From: Pollenia angustigena
Taxonomy: Eukaryota > Arthropoda > Insecta > Diptera > Polleniidae
Reading direction: 5' to 3'
DNA length: 64,000 bases
Assembly: GCA_930367215.1 (NCBI GenBank)
Contig: OV884057.1
Coordinates: 207,395,621-207,459,620, forward strand
The notes under the pieces are model-generated. The model ran no database searches. It was not told where the DNA came from and saw nothing but the letters and a program-made list of their open reading frames with translations. A program made the translations under genes and the position numbers. Of this stretch, positions 23,650 through 33,203 are shown in pieces. Within the stretch, counting starts at the first letter, position 1, and every line of letters begins with the position of its first letter.

Positions 23650-24185
23650 TTGATTTTATTCACAAAAGTCGAACAATTTTAATAAATAAGACGCAATATT
23701 TGTATGGAAGCCCCCTAAGAAGTGATAACAAGGGGCAAATATGTATCAAGAAAATGCTAAGGACAGAAAACTGCAGCAGCCAAATTTAAGAATTTTATTA
23801 AACCGCCATATACATATGTTTGGTTGAAATTCTTAAATTTAGCTGCTGGACCTACCAGCACATCATTTTTCATAACATAGTAGGTGACTTAGGCAATTTG
23901 TGTGTCAAAATTTATCAGGAAGGTATGGCATTTAAGGCTTTTTCCGGGAGTAGAACTTTTATGGGAGCTACCGTCAAATATTATCGATTTCAATTAGATT
24001 TGGTAATATGATTTATATTGCAATAAAATAAGTTTGGCCCAAATTTTATCTAAATATTACTATTCCGGAAAGAAGTTTGTATGGGGGCTATGTGAAATTA
24101 TGAACCTATTCTCACCATTTGTTGTAGGCTGTACATTTCTTTAGAGGATAACTTTTAATTTTGCTCAAAAAAATAGAAATCAATT
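23650..24185. repeat. Fragment of old dispersed repeat
   Basis: Contains AGTTTGTATGGGGGCTATGT followed by AAATTATGAACC, like the ~150-bp unit at 10870-11790. It also has an inverted pair around AACTGCAGCAGCCAAATTTAAGAATTT (23770) and AAATTCTTAAATTTAGCTGCTG (23827). No gene. Confidence 0.45.
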
Positions 24186-25487
24186 TGGCTATTTCCAAAA
24201 AAACGGCAACCACAAAAAAATGGAAAAAAAAATTTTTTCTTTTCAAGATTTATTTAGAGAATTGCTTATATTTTTTTAATATATGCGTATAAATTAATTG
24301 ATTCGAAAAAAAAGATAAATGGTAAACGAAGTACTACAATTTTTAGCACATACTTGTGTATACAGTGCTGTCTGGGTAGAGTGAACCCCCGATGCTATGA
24401 ATACCTCGTTAGAGTGAACACCAGAATGATAACATTGACTGCTCTGTAGAGTGAACACTCATGAACCTCTATAGAGTGAACATATATGTATACTTTATAG
24501 TGAGTTTTTAGGTTTGGCTTAGGAGAAAAACAATGAAAACGAGCATAAAAATTAAAGAGAACATAAAATAACGGTAAAGTATCGATTCTTTTAGAGTAAG
24601 TTAACAAGTTACTCTCACAAATACGCATTCTATGAAGTGTTAATTTATTTTAGCCTGCGCGCATGTTCAATTAAGGTCGTGTCTCAAAGTTAATTTCTAA
24701 AAAATTGGTGTTATAAAATTGTTATATACAAATGGATTCGAAAAAGCGACATTATAAAAGAAATTGAACAAGGTGCTCGTGTTACTTCTTTAGCACAGCG
24801 TTATGGCGTTGCAAAAAAAATTTCGGAGTAATAAAGCTTATTGGTAACTATACATTTGGACCTATACATTTGGAAAAAGCTTTCTACAATTTATAACCTA
24901 TTAATGCATTTAAAATAAGTAAATAAGTTTTTTAAATAAAAAAAAATCAACCTTGATTTAGTGAACCCAGGTTATAGTGAAATCGCTCTGCAAAAATTAG
25001 TTCACTCTACCCAGACAGCACTGTATTAGAAAATATGCATTTGGAACAACAATACTCTAATCTAAGGCATATTTATGATCTGAAAAACATTTTTTATTAA
25101 GTTTCTTATATAAAAGATTATAAATAGCAACATAAAAAAATTTTAAATCATGGTGGAAAAATTGTCCCGTTTACAATGTCCCGTTTACAATTTCTTTAAC
25201 AATTTATTTAAAAAAATGTAATTCATATTTTGTTTTGAAATCGAAACCATTTTTAGGGCACATTAGTACGCAACATTTTAAAATTAATCCCAATAAAATA
25301 TTGTGTCAGGTTTCGCAGAAATCACTGTTTAAACGGTTACCCCTTAAAACCCACTTCCGTTTTTTGTCCCGTTTACAATCACTGGTTTTTTGCAATTATC
25401 TCGGAAACCACAACAGTAAGCGAAAAATTTAATTTGCGGAAATTAAAATGCTAATTGAGAGTTAAAAGAATCATTAATTTAAAAAAA
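24186..25487. repeat. Dispersed repeat R, copy 1 (split)
   Basis: Homologous to 41215-41848, starting TGGCTATTTCCAAAAAAACG and ending near AATCATTAATTTAAAAAA, about 635 bp once the nested Tigger-like element is removed. The 14-mer GTCCCGTTTACAAT occurs at 25164, 25178 and 25366. A 65-codon frame (25235-25432) is conserved in both copies with two amino-acid changes, but begins at TTG. I do not call it a gene. Confidence 0.75.
24363..25023 (+). mobile_element. Tigger/pogo-like DNA element
   Basis: A 661-bp element with a perfect terminal inverted repeat starting CAGTGCTGTCTGGGTAGAGT and TA duplications at 24361-24362 and 25024-25025. Subterminal TAGAGTGAAC is repeated several times. Repeat R at about 41388 gives the empty site (TGTGTATATTAG). 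Near 24757-24815 a frame reads IKEIEQGARVTSLAQRYGVA, matching the first helix-turn-helix of CENP-B/pogo-type transposases. The rest of the ~500-residue transposase is gone, so it is non-autonomous. Confidence 0.88.
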
Positions 25488-25498
25488 GGAAATTCCCT

Positions 25499-25807
25499 CT
25501 ACCAACTATACGTTTTAAGAGTGAGCCATAGGGTTAAGATCGAGCGATTGCGGAGTGAATTTAATTGAATTGGTGAATAAAGCAACAACTCCTTTACTAA
25601 ACTTGCCGTATGTTTTGGAAATGCCCAACGTTCGCCAAGACCCAAAGCATCTACGGAATCCATAAAATTACTTTCCAACATTTGCTTATGTTGATGCTCA
25701 TCCATAACACCAATAAAGACAATCTTCCACTCCACTGGCTGCTTTAGATGTACAAGTGGAAGTGTTATGGTATTGGGTGCAATTGTAGCCAATAGAATAG
25801 CATTCAA
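25499..25807 (-). pseudogene. Tc1-like transposase fragment
   Basis: A 102-codon frame on the minus strand contains GVMDEHQHKQMLE, DSVDALGLGERWAF and then PKHTASLVKELL. This is the region around the second catalytic Asp of Tc1-type transposases, where a QQDND-like block normally sits between the Trp-Ala-Phe and PKHT parts. That block, with the catalytic Asp, is deleted. No TIRs are recognised. Confidence 0.65.
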
Positions 25808-25869
25808 TTAATATTTTTAGGGACTTATTTCATGTATTTAACATTTAAAATTTTAACACATGAAAATTT

Positions 25870-26420
25870 TTAAGGGTTGGGGTCCATTTCCTGAAAATTA
25901 AAATCCGGATTTTAAAAATTCCGAGCTTAAAACTCCCGAATCGAATACTAAAGCTTCTCTGCGTAGCCGGCCATTTCTCCTCTTTAGTATAAAAACACAG
26001 GCTTCACTTACTAAAGCCTCTTTGCCTAGAAGGCTATGGCCTGGCCGCAAGCGATTTCTCCTCTATGGTACAACAAACACCGGCTTCGCCGACTAAGCTG
26101 AACAAATAACAGAGCAGAAAGAGAATGAACGGTTAAAATAACAGCACATAATTTTATATTTTAACTAGCTGTTTGGTCCCGGCGCTGCTCGGGATTTTCT
26201 AAATAAAAATAAAAAATTAAATACTGGATAATTTTGTTACTAATTGACCCCAGCGCAATCTAACATCTATAAAAAAAAATTTTAAATATCACGACAACAG
26301 CGCGGCCTATCAGCAATTTTTCTTTATAAACCATCTGTGAAAGTAGACCTTCCCAACGCAGGTACTCGTTTGAAAATCGGTTCAGTGGTTCTCGAGTTAT
26401 AAAATCACGAACATACAAAG
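25870..26420. repeat. Dispersed repeat fragments
   Basis: The 25920-26105 segment is relatively GC-rich and has repeats such as CTTTAGTATAAAAACACAGG and CGATTTCTCCTCTATGG. From about 26163 the phrase CTAGCTGTTTGGTCCCGGCG through GAAAATCGGTTCAGTGGTTC to ATCACGAACATACAAAG resembles a dispersed repeat widespread in insect genomes. No ORF supported. Confidence 0.4.
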
Positions 26421-26700
26421 AAAAAAATTTTGCGCTAGTAAAAGCATTAATCAAAAATTAAATCAGTTTCAATATAAAATTTAACCACGTGAATTAAACG
26501 TTTAATCAAGTGAATTAAACGTTTAATTCATATTATTAATTTGTTTACTGGTGCACATTAATATTGTCAATAAAAACGTTTAATACACTTGATTAAAAGT
26601 TTAATTCACTTGATTAAACGTTTAATTAACTTGATTAAATTTTTAATTGAAACTGTGTTTATTTATGATTAATGCTTTTACTGGCGCAAAATTTTTTTTT
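26421..26700. mobile_element. 280-bp palindromic MITE
   Basis: The ends AAATTTTGCGCTAGTAAAAG continuing CATTAATCA (left) and TGATTAATGCTTTTACTGGC continuing GCAAAATTT (right) are inverted repeats. The interior is made of repeated ACTTGATTAAACGTTTAATT phrases that can pair with each other. Non-coding. Confidence 0.65.
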
Positions 26701-26740
26701 GTGTAGGACAACTTATTAATACATGTACATAATTTATTTA

Positions 26741-26907
26741 GGCCCCTATTACGGTTCACAACTCAACTAAGTTTCTTAATTTTTGTATTATGGTTTACAA
26801 CTTTGCTATATTGCAGTGAACCAAAACATAACAAAAATTTCAACTGATCACAACCAGTTGTCTTAATTACAACTCAACTGGTTGAGTTGTGAACCGTAAT
26901 AGGGGCC
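26741..26907. mobile_element. Harbinger-like MITE
   Basis: 167 bp with perfect inverted ends starting GGCCCCTATTACGGTTCACA, flanked by TTA at 26738-26740 and 26908-26910. A 3-bp TTA duplication is typical of PIF/Harbinger elements. Two AACTGATCACAACCAGTTG-type palindromes lie inside. Non-coding. Confidence 0.8.
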
Positions 26908-26910
26908 TTA

Positions 26911-28539
26911 ATTTTTTCTTTGAGTACTATAATTGTTTGATTTTGATAACACAAAAAAACATTTGACTAAAAATAAATAATTGTGTTTCAAAACCTAACA
27001 TCATATGCGAATTTATATGCATTCTTAAACATTATATGGCAAACATTACATTAACGATTAAATATGTACTAACAACTCGTTTGAGATATGGGACTTTTAG
27101 CATAGGTTCGCGTAGTGCGGAAAGTTTTCTGACTGTCATCCACCTGGGAGTGACCAGTAACGATTCCTCTGTTTGACTGTCCAAGCAGCTCACTACTTCC
27201 GGTCCTAGACCAAGTATTTCCCGGGCAATTGCTTTTCAGATTCCTCTGACAGCTAGCTAAAGTGAGAAGGCGCCCAGTCATGTAGCCTGAATTGTTAAAG
27301 TACATCTTAACGTCTCAGGCAAGTAGGCAAATTACATGAATATTTGCTGAAGCATGACGGCATCGTGGGATTGGACACGAAGATAGCAGCCCTATCACCA
27401 ATCTAAGAAAGGAGGGCCAGCAACCCACTTTTCCGAAATACAATTTGCTAACGAATCGCCTAATAAGCACGTGGCGTCTTATGCGCCAGTGGGAGTTAGA
27501 GGAATATACATATATAACAACTCGTTGCCACTTTTTTTAAGCAAAATTGTGATTATGATAAATAATGTATTTACTTAATATATAATCCTTTAGGAAAAAC
27601 CTGCATTTGCATTCATTTAAAAAACGGATCATTTACATTTCATTTAAAACAAATGATTTTTACATTTATTTTTAAATTTTGTATTTATTGAACAGCAATA
27701 TTCCTTAAAATTCAATAGTTTTTTATTTTTAGAAACTATATTTTTACCGACAAAAATCAAACTAAATACATAACAAAATAAATACGGAAAAACATTATTT
27801 TTTGGTAGCTTGTTTTTTGAATAAAAAAAACTCAAATGTTAAAAAATAAAATTATTTGTAAAACAACTATATTTTTATTCAATCTTAACAGTACGGAAAA
27901 CGAATGTAATAACCCACAATCAGTTACTGTAATAATTTTATGAGTGTATATTTTTAAAAACTTCCAGCCACTATCCTGATAAGAAAACATAGAGGTTGTG
28001 CCTAAACTGTTAACAATAACACTGTGTCACAAATTTTCAACAAAGTCGTGACCAAATGAATCTGACACCTAGTCTTTATGTTAAATTGTCCGCTGAATCC
28101 GAATGTGAAGTCAGAATGTAAAAGTAGAACAGTTTTCGAGATATTCCAAAATAACCGTTATTGGCGTTTTTTTAAAAAGATGATGTCACTTTTAATAAAA
28201 GTATATTGGAAAATATTAAACGAATTATTTATTCTTTTGTTTTACTCAAAGATAATAAAACTACTAAAGCAACCACAGGTCGTTCGAAATAATTGGTCAA
28301 GAAATGACCAATTTACATTGGACCAAATTTTAAATTCCACAAAAATGTTAATGATTCTTGCAATTTTGCTCTTTTAAAATTATTTTTTTAAAACCAAACA
28401 ATGAATTTGTTTTTATTTTATCACGTACGACGTTAGTTAATTTCAATACGCACATTTTGTGCCCAAAAGGATCCAAATCGTTATAGTAGATTATTGAAAA
28501 TATCCCAGTTTTCGATTTTTACCGAATAACAAAAAACAC
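26911..28539. other. Unassigned DNA, one GC-richer stretch
   Basis: 27060-27490 is clearly more GC-rich than its surroundings and may be a decayed TE coding segment. No frame gives a convincing family signature. 28090-28390 has weak similarity to repeat E (GGTCAAGAAATGAC). The remainder is AT-rich without features. Confidence 0.35.
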
Positions 28540-28574
28540 ACCAAGTAAATACACATAGCGAAATGTTTAGTTAG

Positions 28575-28716
28575 TCCGGGTTCACACTACGAAGGTTTTC
28601 TTTCAGAAAGTCTGAGTTTGTTAGCGAGAGGAGAGATAAAAGTGGAATTTTCTCTTTCCCTCTCACCAATAAACTAAGACTTTCTGAATGAGATTTTTCA
28701 TAGTGTAAACCCAGAC
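28575..28716. mobile_element. Small palindromic MITE in repeat E
   Basis: TCCGGGTTCACACTACGAAG at the left pairs imperfectly with CATAGTGTAAACCCAGA at the right. Inner arms TTCAGAAAGTCTGAGTTTG and TAAACTAAGACTTTCTGAA pair as well. The copy of E at 60333 carries only one end of this sequence. Confidence 0.55.
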
Positions 28717-29138
28717 TTACAAAAAATATTAAAAAAAAGGCTAAAACTGCTAAATTACTATGTGGGTTAATTCACTAAATCTTCTGTAGCTTTATCACTT
28801 TTGCACCAATCTAGGTCTTTTCAGGCGCAAAATGTTCGTATAGAAATAAAATAATGCCGGATGCAATAAAACGTTAAAATTTTTATTTATACTTTGGTAT
28901 AAAAAAATAACTTGAAAAGAGAAAAATTGCAAAAAACATAAAATTTTCAAAAAAAAATTGAAATTTGTCCCGTATAACACAGTCATTTCTTGACCAATCT
29001 TCACTAGCAATCCTTTGTTATTTTGGTTATTAAGAAAAAAAGAAATACACTATCCGTCTAATATTTTCAAAGATATTTGCATTTTAAATACTTCATCTTT
29101 TTACAAACACAAATAACGGTTATTTTGGAAAGAAATCG

Positions 29139-29202
29139 GAGTCTCTGGCGGGAATCGAACCCGCAAACCCGGCGCTGATAGAGTAGATTTATAAGCAGGC
29201 CG
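29139..29202 (-). other. tRNA-like 3' half
   Basis: On the minus strand a canonical T-arm GCGGGTTCGATTCCCGC (5-bp stem, loop TTCGATT) is followed by CAGAGAC. Only the 3' half of a tRNA is present, so this is a repeat-borne tRNA-like sequence, not a gene. The same arm occurs at 59870-59910, and a full-length relative is at 37804-37876. Confidence 0.6.
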
Positions 29203-29859
29203 ATTTTTCTCAACAACTGCTAAACACGATTGGCTTACAACTTGCACATATCGCTCGGTATTTTGCAAATGACAAGGATACTCAGAAAAATAGCTAATTC
29301 ATTTCAGTTCACCAGTGCAGGTACCTTTTTAAATGCGACCTGATAGCAATTATATTATTGTTTTAGGTATACAACTGGGCTTGAATTTTTTTCATAATTT
29401 TTTTTAAATCCTTACTGCATCTTTAAAGATACAACTAAAAAAAACAATGTAGTTTATTTTTGGTAAGAAACCTTTTTTCTACCATACGGTGTCAACTTAA
29501 TAAAACAATTTTTAGTGTAGAGCTTAAATTCTTAAATTTTTAAATAGTTAAACTTATAGTGGCATTATTTTGGTAATGGTTGTTTTAAATTTAAACAAAA
29601 ATTATATGTATTTATTGTTGAATATAGTGAATTTCGATCGTTAATAAAATGTGTGCGCATAGAAGCTAGCTTTCCCTCAACAATGAATCTCAGTGTATTT
29701 CTCAAATATGAAAAATGGGGAACTTAGCACGTTATACAGAAATTTTATTAATGATAAATTTTGTATTCCCAAAAATGACTTTGATAATAAAGTTTTATAT
29801 TACTTCCGATAATGCTTTAGCATTACGCATTTTTTAATGTAGACTATGGCTACAAGACA

Positions 29860-30118
29860 GAGAACGGATTTTTGCGATTGCAAAAAAAATCGCAGTAAAT
29901 GAACACCAACAAATACGCCCGCTTGCGGTCATACAATCAAACTTGCGCAACCGCAAACATTCGCTGCTGGTTCGCAGTCATTCAAATAATGCACATCGTG
30001 CTTTGTTATTTATTCCATCGTTTAGCTTCGTTTGTCAATTAAGATGTTTGTGTGTTTGGTGCGACAATGATTGTTTTGGCAAAAAAAATACAAACAAAAA
30101 AGCCAGAAATCAAGCAAT
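29860..30118 (+). repeat. Dispersed repeat A, split copy, part 1
   Basis: Matches 15990-16235 (CGGTCATACAATCAAACTTG, ATTCGCTGCTGGTTCGCAGT, GCCAGAAATCAAGCAATT). It stops exactly where MITE M begins at 30120; the homologous sequence resumes at 39157. Confidence 0.8.
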
Positions 30119-30180
30119 TCCCTGCAAATAATAGGACCAGTACAAACACGCGTGTAAAGAGTAGTCGACAAGGGACCAGG

Positions 30181-31002
30181 TGTAGCCTGTCTTTTATATT
30201 AACATTGCTTGCACACATAATTTCAGTTACATGCAATGAACCCGGCGCATGTAATACGAATAAGCCACTTGAGTGTTGTGCGCTGTGTGTGTGTGTGTGT
30301 ATGAGTACAATACTACCCTGCAAATAAAATTGGACCACCTGACCCATTTTGATAAAATGGACTACTCCATGGACTAGTCCGATGTAATGCAAGCATGGAC
30401 CATGCCATTGTTAAAAAGTGTTTGTAGTGAGACGACATGTCTTCGTTTTTTAACGACATGCTTTCGTGTTTAAACGACTTCAAAACTAATCCTCTTGAGT
30501 ATACTATGGAGTAGTTTTAAAACTACTCCTTACTGGTCCAAAGGTGGGTTATAAACCATGGAGTAGTTTTAAAACTACTCCTTAGTGGTCCAAAGGTGGG
30601 TTATATGGTCCTCTCCTAGGACATCGTAATGTTAAATAGACCAGGTTTTTTCCATACGTTTGGGTTACTTGTGGACTAGTCCTGGTCCCTTGTGGACTAC
30701 TCTTTACACGCGTGTTTGGACTGGTCCTATTATTTGCAGGGTAGCAGTACACACAGTCGTCAATAGTAATACTATCACCACTCTTACTATTGGACAAGTG
30801 TCTGCGAGATTGTAAGTAAATGCTGAGCAAACCGCTATACCTTCCACTGTAATGAAAATGCTTAATAAGCATTTATTATGTATAAAAGTCGAGCTAATTA
30901 GCAATTAAAAATCAATTCTTATCCCAAGTACAAACAGTGCGTACTAGCCGCACTAAATAAAGAATTCAATTTTATTAAGAAATAAAAAGGCTTTTAATTA
31001 CA
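30181..31002 (+). repeat. Gypsy 5' LTR, split by MITE M2
   Basis: Begins TGTAGCCTGTCTTTTATATT and ends TTTTAATTACA. Excluding M2 (30316-30741) and one TA copy it is ~394 bp, matching the 392-bp 3' LTR. It has a GT microsatellite near 30287 and AATAAA-type signals near 30955-30985. In-LTR minus-strand frames are repeated at 37160-37411 merely because the LTRs are duplicates. Confidence 0.93.
30316..30741. mobile_element. MITE M2 in 5' LTR
   Basis: 426 bp with CCCTGCAAATAA/TTATTTGCAGGG ends and TA duplicated at 30314-30315 and 30742-30743. The 3' LTR at ~37250 supplies the unoccupied site (TACAATACTAGCAGTAC). Inside, a 52-bp block with the palindrome GGAGTAGTTTTAAAACTACTCC is repeated in tandem at 30508 and 30560. 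It is the same family as MITE M and inserted after the Gypsy element did. Confidence 0.92.
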
Positions 31003-31020
31003 TGGCGATCCTGCCAGTTC
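31003..31020 (+). promoter_or_regulatory. Primer-binding site of Gypsy element
   Basis: TGGCGATCCTGCCAGTTC starts immediately after the 5' LTR, where a tRNA primer binds to start reverse transcription. A TGGCGA start is common in fly Gypsy elements primed by tRNA. The exact tRNA is not determined. Confidence 0.65.
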
Positions 31021-31275
31021 TTTGGAGTGCTTCCTTGTAGAGCACCCAAAGTAAACAAAAAAAAAAAAAAAATAATAAATAAGAAAAAAAAAATTACACT
31101 TGCTCGAGCAACACCACGGGTTGCTCGCAAGAATAAAAAAAAAAAAAAAAAAACATTTTTCTATTAATAATAATTTTGTCCTGACGGATCAGCCGAAAAA
31201 TATCCGTCAGCTGCGTCAAGGAAGAACCGCCTGGCCAAAAGGCAATTTGGACATAAGGAATTTTATTTATCTTCA

Positions 31276-31452
31276 ATGAAAGAGGGACCACAGCCCATAA
31301 CCCTGGAGGAATACAGGGCACGCCAGAACAAAAATAAGGAAACCCTTACGTCATCAACACCACCTATAACCAAAAAGCCTAGAAGAAGAGGAGGCTACAC
31401 TCAAAAACTTGGGAACGAGCAACCAAAATTTGGGAACGAATTTCCAAATTAG
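31276..31452 (+). CDS. Small basic leader ORF (58 codons)
   Basis: ATG at 31276, stop TAG at 31450. The peptide has PITLEEYRARQNKNKETL, then TSSTPPITKKPRRRGG, a strongly basic motif. It lies between the primer-binding site and gag. Short upstream ORFs of this kind occur in some related fly retroelements, but I cannot name a function. The basic patch could bind nucleic acid or serve nuclear import. Confidence 0.45.
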   Translation: MKEGPQPITLEEYRARQNKNKETLTSSTPPITKKPRRRGGYTQKLGNEQPKFGNEFPN

Positions 31453-31818
31453 AATTTCTAATGGAAAGTAGAAAAACAATGAATTAAATTTCTTTTTTTA
31501 CTATAAAACAGATGTGCGGGCCTTATTATCTGCACTCTTAGGGCCTATAAGCGAACAAATCGCTCGAGGCAAAACCTGAGGAAAAATATTTTAATAATAA
31601 TAATATACAAAATCATTTTTTCTTGAAAAACATACACTTTTAATCAATTTTCTTTAGAAAAATAAGACATTTACATAGATAATTTTACTCTTACATTTTA
31701 TTAAAATATATTTGATGTAAATTTCAAACTTAAAATCTATTTTTTTTAATTTTTAATTTCAGAAGGGATTTTTTTTTTTTTTTTTAATTTCATAAGGGAT
31801 TCTTACGTTAATTTTTCT

Positions 31819-32037
31819 ATGTGTAAATCAGAAACAAAATTTGACAGGCCCAAGGCCAATGTCATCAATGAAGTAGAAGTAGTTGAGGGAAAAACAAATT
31901 TGTTAACTATAGAAATCTATCTATTAATAATAACAGTAATCATAATAATAAATTTTATAATTCGTATTTACCAAATGCACAATAGAAGACTCAAGAAAAA
32001 ATATGTTAGCAGAGCAGATAATCTAGATAAAATATAA
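31819..32037 (+). CDS. Small ORF with membrane segment, upstream of gag
   Basis: 72 codons from ATG at 31819. Residues ~28-48 (LLTIEIYLLIITVIIIINFI) form one hydrophobic membrane-spanning stretch, followed by a basic tail (MHNRRLKKKYVSRADNLDKI). It is in the same frame as gag and ends 27 bp before the gag ATG. Its role in the element is unknown. The composition suggests a membrane-tethered peptide, but no family is assigned with confidence. Confidence 0.5.
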   Translation: MCKSETKFDRPKANVINEVEVVEGKTNLLTIEIYLLIITVIIIINFIIRIYQMHNRRLKKKYVSRADNLDKI

Positions 32038-32064
32038 TAGAACCAATGATTTAGAAAAGTTTAG

Positions 32065-33195
32065 ATGGAATGGAAAGATATATTGAATAAGGTTAGGTTA
32101 ATTAAAGAGCACTTCGATCGTTCTTATAAGTGCCTGAATGTTTAAAGACCAACTAAGGAAGAGACCATTCAACATCACTTCCAAATCCTACTTAATAGAC
32201 TTGAGGAAATAAGAATTATATTTAATGTAAACTATAATCGGTTGACACTTAGTCACAAGATTGCAGCAGAGGGATTCTTTTTGGATTTAAAAACCAAAGT
32301 CTTAAAAATAGCCGCTTTAAAAAATATACAGATTAAACTACCTGAGACTCTACACGAAACAGTAAATTTAACAACAGACAATAAAACAGATACTAAAATG
32401 ACACAAACATTGGTAGAATTCCTAAATACAGCTTCAAAGCTGATTACGGAATTTGATGGAAAATCAGAAAATTTGCAGTCATTCATAGACTCCTTACAAT
32501 TAGTTAATTTAATAAAGGGTATACACGAATCTTCTGCAATATCGCTAATTAAAACAAAGCTTAAGGGAAATGCTAGAAATCTCATAGGTGATGAATCTAC
32601 AATAGAAGAAATTATCACTAAGCTCAAAGTAACCGTTAAAGGTGAATCAGTGCATGTTTTGTCAGCTAAACTGATGAGCATAAAACAAAACAATAAAACA
32701 CCAACTGCATACTGTACTGAAATAGAAAATCTCACAAAGTCACTTGAAACGGCATATATATCTGATGGTTTATCTTGTGAACTAGCTAACAAATACTCTA
32801 CACAAGTTGCAGTAAAAGCTATTACAAAAAACTGCTCTAATGAAAAAGTAAAACTTATCATGGAAGCAGGCCAATTCAATGATATGAATGAAGCCGTGAG
32901 TAAATTTGTAAGCAGTTGCACTGAAGCAACAGGGCAACAGAACTCCGTATTATATTTCAGTCAAAGACCCACTTATTATCGTGGAAATAACAGAAGATTT
33001 CGTGGGAGAAACAATTATCCCCGAAATAATAACAATATTAATAATAACAACGGAAATAACAACAATAACAATTACAATAATAGAAACAGACAAAGACCTG
33101 ACAATAATCGTGGTAATAGACACTACGTACGAGCAATGGACTCAAATGAAAATGGTTCGGAAAACTCCGACCATCCCCTAAGATCAGAACAGTAA
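32065..33195 (+). pseudogene. gag: Gypsy gag with one nonsense codon
   Basis: Structural protein that would package element RNA. The likely start is ATG 32065 (MEWKDILNKVRL). A premature TAA at 32143-32145 cuts codon 27, after which the frame is open to 33195. The capsid-like region (KLITEFDGKSENLQSFIDSL onward, ~32435-32920) is typical of Gypsy Gag. The C-terminus is Asn/Arg-rich (RRFRGRNNYPRNNNN) instead of carrying a CCHC zinc knuckle, and may bind RNA. Pol follows in the -1 frame, implying programmed frameshifting in the active ancestor. Confidence 0.85.
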
Positions 33196-33203
33196 ATAAT
33201 AAA

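Larger units (their letters stand above)
28540..29740 (+). repeat. Dispersed repeat E, copy 1
   Basis: Aligns in reverse complement with 59257-60383 and partly with 56690-57340. Landmarks in order are ACCAAGTAAATACACATAG, CCGGGTTCACACTACGAAGG, CACCAATCTAGGTCTTTTCA, a tRNA-like T-arm, GCCGATTTTTCTCAACAACT, AGTGCAGGTACC and GCTAGCTTTCCCTCAACAAT. No intact ORF. E may itself be a composite of smaller elements. Confidence 0.8.

Noticed and set aside
25235..25432. 65-codon ORF conserved between 25235 and 41598
   Set aside because: It begins at TTG, lies in repeat R, and its conservation follows from repeat homology; no family features.
27069..27305. 78-codon ORF in a GC-richer stretch
   Set aside because: No recognisable motif in any frame; the GC shift is noted but a gene is not supported.
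28795..29010. 71-codon ORF mirrored at 60042-60257
   Set aside because: Both lie in repeat E copies. The frame is low-complexity, aromatic-rich and without family signature.
29139..29202. Possible tRNA gene
   Set aside because: Only the T-arm half is present; the full-length relative at 37804 has no pairing acceptor stem.
32253..32921. 222-codon ORF antisense to gag
   Set aside because: Shadow of the gag frame; composition mirrors the complementary strand and no family signature.
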